The translations under genes were made by a program, and so were the position numbers. This document shows positions 29,490-39,872 of a DNA stretch of 64,000 bases, one piece after another. The stretch comes from Candidatus Contendibacter odensensis (GTDB lineage: Bacteria > Pseudomonadota > Gammaproteobacteria > Competibacterales > Competibacteraceae), in NCBI GenBank assembly GCA_002747185.1, contig PDTV01000007.1, forward strand, positions 62,001 through 126,000, read 5' to 3'. Numbering within the stretch: the first letter of the stretch is position 1; the number at the start of each line of letters is the position of its first letter. The notes beneath the pieces were generated by a model that saw only the letters and a program-made list of their open reading frames with translations, was not told where the DNA came from and ran no database searches.

Positions 29490-30014
29490 ATGGCCATGAG
29501 CAGCCAAAAATTTATCGCCCGAAATCGGGCGCCACGCGTACAGATTGAATATGATGTTGAAGTGTACGGCGCTCAGAAAAAAATTCAGATTCCCTTTGTA
29601 ATGGGTGTAATGGCCGATCTATCGGGCAAACCCGCCGATCCCCTGGCGCCAGTTGCTGATCGCAAGTTCCTGGAAATCGATGTCGATAACTTCGACAGTC
29701 GCCTCAAAGCAATGAAACCCCGGACGGCCTTTCGTGTCCCGAACACCCTGACAGGTGAGGGCGAATTAAACGTCGAGCTCACCTTTGAAAGCATGGATGA
29801 TTTCTCGCCAGCAGCGATTGCCCGCAAGGTTGACTCCCTCAACAAGCTGTTACAGGCACGTGAGCAACTGAGCAACCTGATGACCTATATGGACGGTAAA
29901 ACCGGTGCCGAGGATTTAATCGCAAAGGTGCTCAATGACCCAGCCCTGTTGCAATCACTCGCGTCTGCACCTAAGCCACAAGATAGCGAACAACCGCCTG
30001 CTGACAAGGAGTAA
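29490..30014 (+). CDS. tssB: T6SS contractile sheath small subunit TssB
   Basis: Forms the contractile sheath with TssC. It has 174 residues from MAMSSQKFIARNRAPRVQI, preceded by a good GAGGAG ribosome site. Earlier in-frame starts at 29472 are unlikely. Family segments are QIPFVMGVMADLSG, REDINVDNFDSRL-like EIDVDNFDSRLKAM, and LLQAREQLSNLMTYMDGK. tssC follows after six bases. Confidence 0.96.
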   Translation: MAMSSQKFIARNRAPRVQIEYDVEVYGAQKKIQIPFVMGVMADLSGKPADPLAPVADRKFLEIDVDNFDSRLKAMKPRTAFRVPNTLTGEGELNVELTFESMDDFSPAAIARKVDSLNKLLQAREQLSNLMTYMDGKTGAEDLIAKVLNDPALLQSLASAPKPQDSEQPPADKE

Positions 30015-30020
30015 TACACC

Positions 30021-31523
30021 ATGGCTGAAACTGATGCAGATACCCAGATCCAACCGGAAATTCAAACCGAAACTGTAGAAAGCAGTGATTTCTCTTCGCT
30101 GCTGCAACAGGAATTCAAGCCCAAGTCCAATCAGGCCCAGGAAGCGGTCGAAAGTGCTGTGCGTACCCTGGCAGAACAGGCACTTGAATATACAGCGCTC
30201 ATTTCCCCGGATGTCCTCAAATCCATTGAATCCATGATCGCAGCGATTGATCACAAACTTGGCGAGCAGATTAATCTGATTCTCCATCATGAGGACTTTC
30301 AGCAGATTGAAAGCGCATGGCGCGGCTTGCACTATCTTGTTAACAATACTGAAACGGACGAGATGCTCAAGATTCGTGTCATGAACATCTCCAAGAAAGA
30401 TCTGCAGAAAACGCTAAAGAAATATAAAGGCGTTGCCTGGGATCAGAGCCCGATCTTCAAAAAAATCTATGAGGAAGAATACGGCCAATTTGGTGGCCAG
30501 CCGTATGGTTGCCTGGTAGGTGACTACTACTTTGATCATAGACCCGCTGATGTAGAGCTTTTGCGTGGCATATCACAAATTGCCGCTGCTGCACATACCC
30601 CGTTTCTGGCTGCGGCAGCACCAACAACAATGCAGATGGATTCCTGGCAGGAGCTCAGCAATCCACGCGATCTTAGCAAGATCTTCCAAACACCGGAGTA
30701 TGCCGCCTGGCGTTCATTGCGCGAGTCCGAGGATTCCCGTTACATCGGTTTGGCCATGCCACGATTTCTGGCACGGCAACCTTACGGAGCGAAATCCGAT
30801 CCGGTTGAGGAATTTGATTTCGAAGAAGATGTGGAAAATGCAAGCCACAACAAATACTGCTGGGCTAATTCTGCCTATGCGATGGCCACCAATATCACGC
30901 GCGCTTTCAAACTGTACGGCTGGTGCACCCGAATTCGTGGCATTGAATCCGGTGGTGCCGTCGAGGAACTGCCGACCCATACCTTCCCCACTGATGACGG
31001 CGGCGTGGATATGAAGTGCCCGACTGAAATCGCCATTAGTGATCGTCGCGAGGCTGAGTTGGCCAAGAACGGTTTCATGCCGCTGATTCACAAGAAAAAC
31101 AGTGATTTTGCTGCATTTATCGGCGCCCAGTCGCTACAAAGCCCTGCTGAGTACGACGATCCTGATGCCACAGCAAACGCCAATTTGTCAGCTCGCCTGC
31201 CCTATTTGTTTGCAACCTGTCGCTTCGCTCATTACCTCAAGTGCATGGTGCGCGACAAGATCGGTTCATTCAAGGAACGGGAATCCCTAGAACGCTGGCT
31301 TCAGGAATGGATCTATCAGTATGTCGATGGTAACCCGGCCATTTCCAGCGATGAAACCAAAGCCATGCAACCCTTAGCGGCTGCCGAAGTGATCGTGGAA
31401 GAGGTGGAAGGCAATCCGGGGTATTACACCTCCAAATTCTTCCTGCGCCCACATTATCAGCTTGAAGGTTTAACTGTATCATTGCGACTGGTATCCAAGC
31501 TACCCTCGGTCAAGGGCGGTTAA
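30021..31523 (+). CDS. tssC: T6SS contractile sheath large subunit TssC
   Basis: Main sheath protein. It has 500 residues. Conserved stretches include IESAWRGLHYLVNNTETD, YGCLVGDYYFDH, FTPFLAAAAP-like TPFLAAAAPTTM, and the C-terminal NPGYYTSKFFLRPHYQLEG region. It is followed by a hairpin terminator before hcp, so tssABC may form a transcript separate from hcp. Confidence 0.97.
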   Translation: MAETDADTQIQPEIQTETVESSDFSSLLQQEFKPKSNQAQEAVESAVRTLAEQALEYTALISPDVLKSIESMIAAIDHKLGEQINLILHHEDFQQIESAWRGLHYLVNNTETDEMLKIRVMNISKKDLQKTLKKYKGVAWDQSPIFKKIYEEEYGQFGGQPYGCLVGDYYFDHRPADVELLRGISQIAAAAHTPFLAAAAPTTMQMDSWQELSNPRDLSKIFQTPEYAAWRSLRESEDSRYIGLAMPRFLARQPYGAKSDPVEEFDFEEDVENASHNKYCWANSAYAMATNITRAFKLYGWCTRIRGIESGGAVEELPTHTFPTDDGGVDMKCPTEIAISDRREAELAKNGFMPLIHKKNSDFAAFIGAQSLQSPAEYDDPDATANANLSARLPYLFATCRFAHYLKCMVRDKIGSFKERESLERWLQEWIYQYVDGNPAISSDETKAMQPLAAAEVIVEEVEGNPGYYTSKFFLRPHYQLEGLTVSLRLVSKLPSVKGG

Positions 31524-31541
31524 TAATGCTTTATCGAGTAT

Positions 31542-31573
31542 GGGCCAGAGTGACTTCCATACTGGCCCGTTTT
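31542..31573 (+). terminator. Intrinsic terminator after tssC
   Basis: The inverted repeat GGGCCAG / CTGGCCC has a 13-base loop and is followed by G and TTTT. It starts 19 bp after the tssC stop. Confidence 0.65.
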
Positions 31574-31630
31574 GGGCTATCACCCATAAAACTACAAAAA
31601 TAAATCACAAAACCAAAAGGTTATTTTTAT

Positions 31631-31647
31631 TTGGCACACAGCATGCA
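31631..31647 (+). promoter_or_regulatory. Sigma-54 type promoter upstream of hcp
   Basis: TTGGCACACAGCATGCA matches the sigma-54 consensus TGGCAC-N5-TTGCA with GG and GC exactly ten bases apart (-24/-12). It lies about 125 bp upstream of the hcp ATG and downstream of the tssC terminator. RpoN-dependent hcp expression is known in other T6SSs. No bacterial enhancer-binding protein gene is in the window. Confidence 0.7.
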
Positions 31648-31773
31648 TATTCTCCCATTGAGCGATGGCCTCCTGCTCCAGAGAAATCTGGTACAGACAA
31701 GAGGCTATTAATCAGAACAGCGGGTGCTTACCCGTGATAACATAACCTTACCTATATAACTGAGGACACAAAA

Positions 31774-32259
31774 ATGGCTGACCAATTTCTGAAAATCGGC
31801 GATGTAAAAGGCGAATGTAAGGACAGCGCATACAAAGAATGGATAGAAGTTCTAAGCTGGTCCTGGGGCGCGAATCAATTAGGTACCGCTTCACATGGTA
31901 CCGGCCTGGGCTCCAGCAAGGTCAATTTGCAAGACTTTAGCTTCACCATGCATTTTTGCTCCGCCTCACCTGAACTGCTGCTCTCCTGCTGCTCAGGTCA
32001 CCATTATCCAGAGGCTACACTGGTGATGCGCAAACCAACAGGCAAAGACGGCGGCCAGCAAAAATTCCTGGAATTCAAATTCAAGGATGTCCTGGTCAGC
32101 AGCTATCAGACCGGTGGTGTGGGCGATGACTTGCCCGTCGAAAGCTTGACCTTAAATTTCACTAACGTGACCCAGGAATACTTTGCCCAGGACGAGAAGG
32201 GTACCACTAAATCCGCCGGTAAAGCGGGTTGGGATGTCAAGACCAACAAGAAAGTCTGA
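31774..32259 (+). CDS. hcp: T6SS tube protein Hcp (TssD)
   Basis: Secreted hexameric ring protein that builds the inner tube and carries small effectors. It has 161 residues. Family segments are MADQFLKIGDVKGECKD, SWSWGANQLG and FTNVTQEYF (within LNFTNVTQEYFAQD). It has its own candidate sigma-54 promoter and a strong hairpin after the gene, consistent with separate high-level expression. Confidence 0.96.
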   Translation: MADQFLKIGDVKGECKDSAYKEWIEVLSWSWGANQLGTASHGTGLGSSKVNLQDFSFTMHFCSASPELLLSCCSGHHYPEATLVMRKPTGKDGGQQKFLEFKFKDVLVSSYQTGGVGDDLPVESLTLNFTNVTQEYFAQDEKGTTKSAGKAGWDVKTNKKV

Positions 32260-32306
32260 GGACAGAAAACTACCCACCCCGTATCATCCCGGCAGATGCA
32301 ACAAGT

Positions 32307-32344
32307 CCGCGCATTCAGCAAGCGTTATCGGCTTGAATGCGCGG
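32307..32344 (+). terminator. Strong hairpin after hcp
   Basis: A perfect 11-bp stem (CCGCGCATTCA / TGAATGCGCGG) with a 16-base loop is followed by CATTTGTTTG. It lies about 48 bp after the hcp stop and 45 bp before tagJ. It may act as a partial terminator or mRNA stabiliser that sets hcp apart from the genes after it. Confidence 0.65.
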
Positions 32345-32388
32345 CATTTGTTTGAAGCGCAACGTTCAAACACTGGAGTTCCCTGTTA

Positions 32389-33216
32389 ATGCAAGCCGAA
32401 CAAAGCTTACGTGAAGGCCGCTTGTCCGATGCGCTGTCCGAATTACAGGCGCAAATACGTAAAGATCCTGCCAATGCCAAAAACCGTATTTTTCTATTCC
32501 AGTTGCTCGCGGTGCTAGGTCAGTGGGATCGGGCGCTGAACCAATTAAACGTAGTCGGTGAAATGGATGCTTCGGCATTGCCTATGGTACAAACGTACCG
32601 AGAAGCGCTGCAATGTGAATCCTTACGCAATGAGGTCTTTGCAGGCAAACGCTCACCGCTGGTGTTTGGTGATCCTGAACCGTGGATGGCATTGCTGCTG
32701 GAAGCGCTGCATTTAGCGGCTGATGGCCATCACGCACAAGCCGGCACTGTGCGTGATCAGGCTTTTGAAATAGCCCCCGCCACCGCTGGAACGGTGGATG
32801 ATCAGACCTTTGAGTGGATCGCTGATGCCGATACCCGTCTAGGCCCGATGCTAGAAGCGATTATTAATGGGCGTTATTATTGGATTCCCTTCCAGCGGAT
32901 TCACACCATCACGCTGGAACCGCCAACCGATCTTCGTGATTTTGTCTGGATGCCTGCCGTGTTCAGCTGGTCAAATGGTGGTGAAACTGTCGGGCTGATT
33001 CCTGCACGCTATCCCGATTCCGGTGCATCGACTGACTCATGCATCCAGCTAGCACGCAAAACCGAATGGCAGCCCTGTGACGCAGGCGGCTATCTAGGTC
33101 TGGGACAACGGATATTAGCAACCGATCAGGGTGACCATCCCCTGTTGGACATTCGGCGGATTGATTTAAACGTTGAGGTGATGCTGGCGGAAGCCGCTGA
33201 AACTGGCGATGGCTGA
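32389..33216 (+). CDS. tagJ: T6SS accessory protein TagJ (ImpE family)
   Basis: In P. aeruginosa, TagJ binds the sheath protein TssB and the ClpV pathway. It has 275 residues. An N-terminal TPR-like part (LREGRLSDALSELQAQIRKD, LLAVLGQWDRALNQLN) precedes the ImpE domain (EAIINGRYYWIPFQRI, LRDFVWMPAVFSW, LIPARYPDS). It overlaps tssE by eight bases, as in other HSI-I-like loci. Confidence 0.92.
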   Translation: MQAEQSLREGRLSDALSELQAQIRKDPANAKNRIFLFQLLAVLGQWDRALNQLNVVGEMDASALPMVQTYREALQCESLRNEVFAGKRSPLVFGDPEPWMALLLEALHLAADGHHAQAGTVRDQAFEIAPATAGTVDDQTFEWIADADTRLGPMLEAIINGRYYWIPFQRIHTITLEPPTDLRDFVWMPAVFSWSNGGETVGLIPARYPDSGASTDSCIQLARKTEWQPCDAGGYLGLGQRILATDQGDHPLLDIRRIDLNVEVMLAEAAETGDG

Positions 33217-33724
33217 ACTGACACCAAAAGAACGCCTGCAACCCTCGCTGCTGGATCGTTTGACTGACGACGCACCTGACCAGCCGCAGGAATCCCGTGA
33301 ACAGCGGGTGTTGTCAATGAGCCGTCTGCGTGACTGTGTATTGCGTGATTTAGGTTGGCTAATGAACGCATCGCGCATGGTCGACAGTGAAGATATCGAG
33401 CGCTACCCTTTTGCTGCACGTTCGACCATCAATTATGGCCTACCCCCGCTCTCAGGAGCCACCGCCCGTAGCCTGGACATCAGCGGACTGGAGCAGGCAT
33501 TACGTCAGGCCATTATTGATTTTGAACCTCGCATTTCACGCACTTCGCTGCGTGTCCACGCCGCACTGACCGAAGAGCGCATGAGCCATAATGCGCTGAC
33601 GTTTGAAATTGAGGGTGATTTATGGGCGCAACCATTGCCTCAGCAACTGTACCTGAAAACTGAGATCGACCTGGAAAGCGGTCAGGTTCAAATCCAGGAA
33701 TCCAGCCGACCAAGAGAGCATTGA
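33209..33724 (+). CDS. tssE: T6SS baseplate protein TssE (gp25-like)
   Basis: Wedge component related to phage T4 gp25. It has 171 residues. The N-terminus has KERLQPSLLDRLTDD, the gp25 core shows VLRDLGWLMNA, YGLPPLSG and LEQALRQAIIDFEPRI, and the C-terminus ends with LYLKTEIDLESGQV. Its TGA overlaps the tssF ATG by one base. Confidence 0.94.
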   Translation: MAELTPKERLQPSLLDRLTDDAPDQPQESREQRVLSMSRLRDCVLRDLGWLMNASRMVDSEDIERYPFAARSTINYGLPPLSGATARSLDISGLEQALRQAIIDFEPRISRTSLRVHAALTEERMSHNALTFEIEGDLWAQPLPQQLYLKTEIDLESGQVQIQESSRPREH

Positions 33725-35598
33725 TGGATCCTCGTCTGCTTGAGTATTACAACCGCGAACTTCAGCATCTGCGTGAGCTGGGTGGTGAGTTTGCTCATGA
33801 ATACCCAAAAATTGCCGGACGTTTGGGACTGGAAGGCCTTGAGTGTGCGGATCCCTATGTGGAACGATTGCTAGAAGGCTTTGGTTTTCTGGCAGCGCGG
33901 GTACAACTCAAGATGGATGACGAGTTCCCACGCTTTACCCAACATCTGCTAGAGATCATCTATCCTCATTACCTGGCACCCACGCCGTCGATGCTTATCG
34001 CCCAGTTCCAGCCTGACCCGGCCCAGGGGGCACTCAACAAAGGCTTCGTGATTCCACGCGGCGAAAAAATGCGTAGTCTGCTGGCAAAAGGCGAGCAAAC
34101 CCCCTGTGAATACCTCACTGCGCACGATGTAACCCTGTGGCCAATCAAGCTGGCCGAAGCCCATTATTTTGCTGGCAAGGAGCCGGTGACATCACTTGAT
34201 TTACCCAATCTACCCAAGGTGCGTGCGGGGATTCGCTTGCGACTGCGAACCACCTTGCCGAGCCTGCCATTCAATAAACTGGCATTAGCGCAGCTACCGC
34301 TTTTCTTGAATGGCAGTGATGGCCTGCCAGGACATCTTTATGAACAATTGCTGGCCAATACCGTGATGGTCGTCGCACGCGGCAATCAGCCGGTACCGTG
34401 GCATGAAGTGATCGCTGCGCCCGCAATCCAGCGGCTCGGCTTCGAAAATGAACAGGGACTCTTGCCTTATACACCGCCCTCGTTTCAGGGGTATCGTCTG
34501 CTGCACGAATATTTTACCTTTCCACAGCGCTACTTATTTGTAGAATTGACCGGCCTGGAAGCTGCGGTACAGCGGTGTCAAACGCATGAACTGGAACTGC
34601 TGATCCTGCTTGATCGCGCCGATGCCACCTTGGAAAACACTATCAACACTGACCATTTCAGCCTGTTTTGTGCGCCAGCAATCAACCTGTTTCCCAAACG
34701 ACTGGATCGCATTCATATCAGCAACCAGGTTGCTGAACACCATGCCGTACCTGACCGTACCCGGCCGATGGATTACGAGATTTATCAAGTCACCAGTGTG
34801 ACCGGTATCGGTGCTGAAGGTGAAGAGCAGGAATTTCTGCCCTTTTATGCCGACTATGACCGTATTGGCCAAACCAACCACCAGGCCTTCTACGCTGTAC
34901 ATCGCCTACCACGGGTACTATCCAGCCGACAGCAGCGTAACGGCCCACGCTCCAGCTATAGTGGTCATGAAATTTATTTATCATTGGTGGACGCTCACGA
35001 AGCGCCTTATCGCAGTAACTTAAGGCAATTGGCGATCACCGCCCTATGCACGAACCGTGATTTACCACTCCATATGCCACTGGGTCGTGGTGACACAGAT
35101 TTCAGCCTGGCATCCGGTGCGCCTGTTAGCGTAGTACGTTGTCTGGCCGGCCCTACCCGCCCTCACCCTTCTGCTGCCCGCGGTGATATCGCCTGGCGAC
35201 TTATCAGCCACCTGAGTCTGAATTATTTGTCACTGGCTGACAGCGATGAGCGCCAGGGGGCAGTGGCCTTGCGGGAGCTGCTGGCACTGTATGGCAATAT
35301 GACTGAATCAGCAATCCGAAAACAAATAGAGGGTGTGCGTTCGGTAAGCGCAAAACCGATTACCCGACGAGCGCCTATCGCAGGCCCAATCGCACTGGCG
35401 CGTGGCCTGGAAGTAACGGTTTCCCTGGATGAACTAGCATTTGAGGGCGTAGGAATTTTCTTGCTAGGTGCGGTACTGGAGCAGTTTTTTGCCAAATATG
35501 TTTCCTTGAATTCCTTTACCGAAACGGTCATTCGTTCGACTGAGCGGGGTGAGGTGATGCGATGGCCAGCACGGATCGGACAGCGACACACGCTGTAG
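33724..35598 (+). CDS. tssF: T6SS baseplate protein TssF
   Basis: Baseplate wedge protein. It has 624 residues from MDPRLLEYYNRELQHLRELG, the diagnostic start. Other family stretches are EFAHEYPKIAGRLGL, DPYVERLLEGFGFLAARVQL, FTQHLLEIIYPHYL and HEIYLSLVD. It overlaps tssE by one base and tssG by 37 bases. Confidence 0.96.
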   Translation: MDPRLLEYYNRELQHLRELGGEFAHEYPKIAGRLGLEGLECADPYVERLLEGFGFLAARVQLKMDDEFPRFTQHLLEIIYPHYLAPTPSMLIAQFQPDPAQGALNKGFVIPRGEKMRSLLAKGEQTPCEYLTAHDVTLWPIKLAEAHYFAGKEPVTSLDLPNLPKVRAGIRLRLRTTLPSLPFNKLALAQLPLFLNGSDGLPGHLYEQLLANTVMVVARGNQPVPWHEVIAAPAIQRLGFENEQGLLPYTPPSFQGYRLLHEYFTFPQRYLFVELTGLEAAVQRCQTHELELLILLDRADATLENTINTDHFSLFCAPAINLFPKRLDRIHISNQVAEHHAVPDRTRPMDYEIYQVTSVTGIGAEGEEQEFLPFYADYDRIGQTNHQAFYAVHRLPRVLSSRQQRNGPRSSYSGHEIYLSLVDAHEAPYRSNLRQLAITALCTNRDLPLHMPLGRGDTDFSLASGAPVSVVRCLAGPTRPHPSAARGDIAWRLISHLSLNYLSLADSDERQGAVALRELLALYGNMTESAIRKQIEGVRSVSAKPITRRAPIAGPIALARGLEVTVSLDELAFEGVGIFLLGAVLEQFFAKYVSLNSFTETVIRSTERGEVMRWPARIGQRHTL

Positions 35599-36593
35599 AT
35601 ACTGTATTAGAGGCATTGCGGCAAAACCCGCAAGCTTTTCATTTTTTTCAGGCACTACGTCATCTTGAGTGTCATTACCATAGCAAGCCACGATTGGGCA
35701 CATCGATTCGCTTGTCCGATGATCCGATACGTCTGGCGCAAAAACCATCATTGATTTTCGCACCGGCAACACTGGCAGGCTTTGAGCCGGGGGGTGAATA
35801 CCCGCCACATCTTTATGAATATTTTCTTGGTCTATTCGGACCCCATGGCCCTTTACCGACTCACCTGACCGAATATGCACAAAGTCGGCTGCATAATGAA
35901 AAAGATCCAACGTTTGCGCGTTTTGCTGATATTTTTCACCATCGTATTCTTTGCTTCTTCTACCGGGCGTGGGCAAACACTCAACCAACGGTAAGTTTTG
36001 ATCGCCCCGAATCCGATCGTTTCAACACCTACATTGGTGCTACATTTGGCCTGGGCACACCTTCGCTATGGAAACGGGATGCCGCACCCGATCTTGCCAA
36101 ATTCCATTATGCTGGCCGTCTATCCTGCCAAACACATCATGCTGAAGGTTTGATCGCCATTTTAAGCGATTCCTTCAAACTGCCCATCAGCATCGATAGT
36201 TTCGTCGGCCATTGGCTACCGCTCTCTGAGGAAAGCCGGTGCCGCCTGGGAGAAACGCCAATGACTGGAGCGCTCGGTATCACCGCAGTCATTGGTGAGC
36301 GGGTCTGGGATTGCCAGTACCGATTTCGCATCGTAATGGGACCTATGAGCCTAAAGGAATTTCAGCGTTTCCTGCCCGGTAGCGACAGTCTACGGCGCCT
36401 GGTCGCCTGGGTACGTAATTACATGGGTGAAGAGCTATTATGGGATGTCAACCTGATCCTTCGTAAGGATGAGGTGCCTCCTCTAAAACTGGGTGAAGAA
36501 AGCCGTCTGGGCTGGACAACATGGTTGACCAGCCAACCGCTGGCGCATGATGCAGACAATCTGAAGCTGGATGCTGTCAACTACTGCACTTAA
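35562..36593 (+). CDS. tssG: T6SS baseplate protein TssG
   Basis: Forms the baseplate wedge with TssF. It has 343 residues. The N-terminal part includes FHFFQALRHLECHY and IRLAQKPSL. The segment LFGPHGPLPTHLTEYAQSRL, with EKDPTFARFADIFHHRI, is typical of the family. Its start lies inside tssF. A 211-bp gap without recognised features precedes clpV. Confidence 0.95.
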   Translation: MASTDRTATHAVDTVLEALRQNPQAFHFFQALRHLECHYHSKPRLGTSIRLSDDPIRLAQKPSLIFAPATLAGFEPGGEYPPHLYEYFLGLFGPHGPLPTHLTEYAQSRLHNEKDPTFARFADIFHHRILCFFYRAWANTQPTVSFDRPESDRFNTYIGATFGLGTPSLWKRDAAPDLAKFHYAGRLSCQTHHAEGLIAILSDSFKLPISIDSFVGHWLPLSEESRCRLGETPMTGALGITAVIGERVWDCQYRFRIVMGPMSLKEFQRFLPGSDSLRRLVAWVRNYMGEELLWDVNLILRKDEVPPLKLGEESRLGWTTWLTSQPLAHDADNLKLDAVNYCT

Positions 36594-36804
36594 ATAACCC
36601 CTTCCAATTCAGGCAATGCCGGTAGCATCAAAAACCCGCAGACCCGCGTTCTTGTTGATTACTGGCGACTGTTGTAGCAACACCGGGCACATACAGCGTG
36701 ATCCCCTCCGCACAAGCGTGACGAAAAATCAGGCAAGACCAGTGCATAACGAACCGCAGAATAATTTATAACACCGCTATCAATAACCACCGGAGTGCAA
36801 AGCC

Positions 36805-39525
36805 ATGGCCGAAATCAGTCGTGTTGCATTGTTTGGAAAACTAAACAGTATCGGTTACAAAGCTATCGAAAGTGCCACCGTCTTTTGCAAGTTGCGCGGC
36901 AACCCCTATGTTGAGCTGGTGCATTGGCTGCATCAAATTCTGCAATTACCGGATTCAGATGTACACCGGATTATCCAGCACTTCGATCTTAACCCATCAC
37001 GACTTGCCAAAGATTTCACCGACTCACTGGATCGCCTGCCACGTGGCGCAAGCTCAATTTCCGATCTCTCTGCGCATGTCGATGCAGCAGTAAAAGAGGC
37101 ATGGACGTACGCAACGCTGATGTTTAATGATACCCAGGTACGCACCGGGCATTTGCTGATCGGGATTCTGAAAACAACCGATTTACGCAATACGCTACCT
37201 GCGATTTCCCGTGAATTCGACAAGGTTAAACTCGATACGCTTATTGAGCACTTCAGTGATATTGTTGCAACATCCCCGGAAAATGACCTGCGCGCCAATG
37301 ACGGCTCACAAATCGGCGGTGGTGCCGCACCAGGAGAAGCCAGTGACGCGCTGGCTCCGGCGCCTATGGGTAAACAGGACGCACTGCAACGCTTTTCGGT
37401 GGATCTGATCGAGCGAGCACGTAGTGGTGAACTCGATCCGATTGTGGGACGTGACGAGGAAATCCGCCAGATTGTTGACATTCTAATGCGCCGCCGCCAA
37501 AACAATCCTATCCTGACCGGCGAGGCCGGTGTTGGCAAAACGGCTGTGGTCGAAGGTTTCGCTCAGCGTATTGCTACTGGCGATGTCCCGCCCCCCCTTC
37601 AGGACGTGACGCTGCGCATGCTGGATGTCGGTTTGTTGCAAGCCGGTGCCAGCATGAAGGGCGAGTTTGAAAATCGCTTGCGACAAGTCATTGATGAGGT
37701 ACAGGCTTCACCCAAACCGATCATTCTGTTCATCGATGAAGCGCATACACTGGTGGGTGCAGGTGGTGCAGCAGGCACCGGTGATGCCGCCAACTTGCTC
37801 AAACCGGCGCTGGCACGAGGCAAACTCAGAACAATTGCAGCCACCACCTGGGCTGAATACAAAAAGCATATCGAAAAAGATCCGGCACTGACCCGCCGCT
37901 TCCAGGTGGTGCAAGTGGATGAACCCGGTGAAGGAAAAACCATCATGATGATGCGTGGTATGGCTTCAACCATGGAGCAGCATCATCGGGTGCAGATTCT
38001 TGACGAAGCGCTGGAAGCAGCTGTCAAGCTATCGCACCGTTATATCCCTGCTCGCCAGCTACCCGATAAAGCGGTCAGTCTGCTTGATACCGCTAGTGCC
38101 CGTGTAGCCATCAGCCTGCACGCGGTACCTGCCGAGGTTGAGGATTGTCGTCGTCGTATTGAAGGCTTGCAAACCGAACTGGAAATAATCGGACGCGAAA
38201 TGGCTGTCGGTATCGACGCGACCCAGCGCCAAAAAGATGCCGAGGAAAAACTGCACACCGAAAAAACAGGGCTTGCGGAACTGGAAACACGCTGGCAAAC
38301 GGAAAAAGATCTGGTCGATGCCATCTTGGGTTTACGCGCTCAATTGCGTGGTGACGGTGGCACAGTGGATGCAGTTGCAACAGACGGTGAGAATGACAGT
38401 GATCCAGCAGATGCGATAAAGGAACCTGACCCACAACGACAAACCTGGCTGGATGAGTTACGTGAATTGCTCGATAAACTGCATGAATTACAAGGTGAAA
38501 GTCCACTGATTTTACCCAGTGTTGATGGACAAGCCGTAGCCTCCGTGGTTGCTGACTGGACAGGTATTCCGGTCGGGCGCATGGTTAAAAATGAAATCGA
38601 AACGGTGCTTGGCCTGGCTGACATCCTCAATCGCCGCATCATCGGCCAACGGCACGCACTCGACATGATTGCTCGCCGGATTCAGACCTCACGTGCGGCG
38701 CTGGATAATCCCAATAAACCGATTGGTGTGTTTATGCTGGCAGGCCCTTCCGGTGTTGGTAAAACGGAAACGGCGCTGGCACTGGCCGAGGCTCTGTACG
38801 GTGGTGAACAAAATGTTATCACGATCAACATGAGTGAATTTCAGGAAGCCCACACCGTATCGACACTTAAAGGCGCGCCTCCCGGTTATGTGGGTTATGG
38901 CGAAGGTGGTGTCTTAACTGAAGCTGTGCGCCGTCGTCCCTACAGTGTGGTACTGCTGGATGAGGTGGAAAAAGCCCACCACGATGTCCATGAGATTTTC
39001 TTTCAAGTCTTTGATAAAGGCTGGATGGAGGATGGTGAAGGACGACATATTGACTTCAAAAACACACTGATCCTGCTAACCACCAATGCGGGCACTGACC
39101 TGATTATGGGGATGTGCAAGGACCCTGATCTTTTACCTGATCCTGAGGGTCTGGGTAAGGCTTTGCGCGAACCCTTGCTGAAAGTTTTTCCACCTGCTCT
39201 GCTCGGTCGTTTGGTCACCATTCCCTATTACCCACTCAGTGACGAGATGATTGGTGATATCGTCCGTCTGCAACTGGGGCGGATTCAGCAACGGATTTTG
39301 GAAAACCATAAAGTCCCGTTTGAATACGATGATGATGTAGTCAAGCTGATCGTTAGCCGTTGTACTGCACTGGAAAGCGGTGGGCGCATGATTGATGCCA
39401 TTCTGACTAATACGGTATTACCGGCTATTAGTCAGGAATTCCTGAATCGAATGGTCGAGGCCAAACCCATTGAACGTGTCAAAATAAAAATCGATGAAGG
39501 TGAGTTTGCCTACGACTTTGAGTAG
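36805..39525 (+). CDS. clpV: T6SS sheath-recycling ATPase ClpV (TssH)
   Basis: AAA+ unfoldase that disassembles contracted TssBC sheath. It has 906 residues with an N-terminal Clp_N domain. The first AAA+ module has Walker A GEAGVGKT (about residue 240) and [14 protein letters not shown] middle coiled-coil region spans 440-560, and the second module has [20 protein letters not shown] and [12 protein letters not shown] (about 647-720). A ribosome site CCGGAG precedes the ATG. In HSI-I loci vgrG follows clpV. Here only remnants follow. Confidence 0.96.
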   Translation: MAEISRVALFGKLNSIGYKAIESATVFCKLRGNPYVELVHWLHQILQLPDSDVHRIIQHFDLNPSRLAKDFTDSLDRLPRGASSISDLSAHVDAAVKEAWTYATLMFNDTQVRTGHLLIGILKTTDLRNTLPAISREFDKVKLDTLIEHFSDIVATSPENDLRANDGSQIGGGAAPGEASDALAPAPMGKQDALQRFSVDLIERARSGELDPIVGRDEEIRQIVDILMRRRQNNPILTGEAGVGKTAVVEGFAQRIATGDVPPPLQDVTLRMLDVGLLQAGASMKGEFENRLRQVIDEVQASPKPIILFIDEAHTLVGAGGAAGTGDAANLLKPALARGKLRTIAATTWAEYKKHIEKDPALTRRFQVVQVDEPGEGKTIMMMRGMASTMEQHHRVQILDEALEAAVKLSHRYIPARQLPDKAVSLLDTASARVAISLHAVPAEVEDCRRRIEGLQTELEIIGREMAVGIDATQRQKDAEEKLHTEKTGLAELETRWQTEKDLVDAILGLRAQLRGDGGTVDAVATDGENDSDPADAIKEPDPQRQTWLDELRELLDKLHELQGESPLILPSVDGQAVASVVADWTGIPVGRMVKNEIETVLGLADILNRRIIGQRHALDMIARRIQTSRAALDNPNKPIGVFMLAGPSGVGKTETALALAEALYGGEQNVITINMSEFQEAHTVSTLKGAPPGYVGYGEGGVLTEAVRRRPYSVVLLDEVEKAHHDVHEIFFQVFDKGWMEDGEGRHIDFKNTLILLTTNAGTDLIMGMCKDPDLLPDPEGLGKALREPLLKVFPPALLGRLVTIPYYPLSDEMIGDIVRLQLGRIQQRILENHKVPFEYDDDVVKLIVSRCTALESGGRMIDAILTNTVLPAISQEFLNRMVEAKPIERVKIKIDEGEFAYDFE

Positions 39526-39690
39526 TGGATGACACGGCTCGGAATGAATCGTTCAAGATGAACCTTGTTCAACCCGTTTTGAGCCGCTCTCAAAAAAAAC
39601 CACACTGGAGTAAATTACTTCTAAACCATTTTAATTGGCATAGAACTATGCATAGAACTGACTTAGAAGATGCAATATATAAATTCTTTC

Positions 39691-39872
39691 CATGAACTAT
39701 TTTACTATTATTTGGCCATATGCTTGGATTGGAAGATGAGTACAAAAAAGGACATGCACACAGTAAGGACTACCGTTCAGTAATGAACAGCGGCGAAACC
39801 ATTCTGGCTCGTCACGATACTACTCATATGAAATGGCTAAATGATAAACTCAAAAAAAATGGCATCAAATAA
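39691..39872 (+). pseudogene. Metallopeptidase C-terminal remnant after clpV
   Basis: Reading from CATGAA at 39691 gives HE. After an apparent insertion of about 14 bp the frame resumes as GHMLGLEDEY and continues SVMNSGE... to a TAA at 39870. Removing the insertion would give an HEFGHMLGLEDEY zinc motif. The readable tail from the ATG at 39720 is only 50 codons. It is probably the end of a former zinc-metallopeptidase, conceivably a T6SS effector because of its place. The stop overlaps the start of a small lipoprotein-like gene. Confidence 0.5.

Noticed and set aside
39560..39600. TTTTGAG / CTCAAAA hairpin after clpV as a terminator
   Set aside because: On the plus strand the hairpin is followed by A residues, not T, so it does not fit an intrinsic terminator for clpV.
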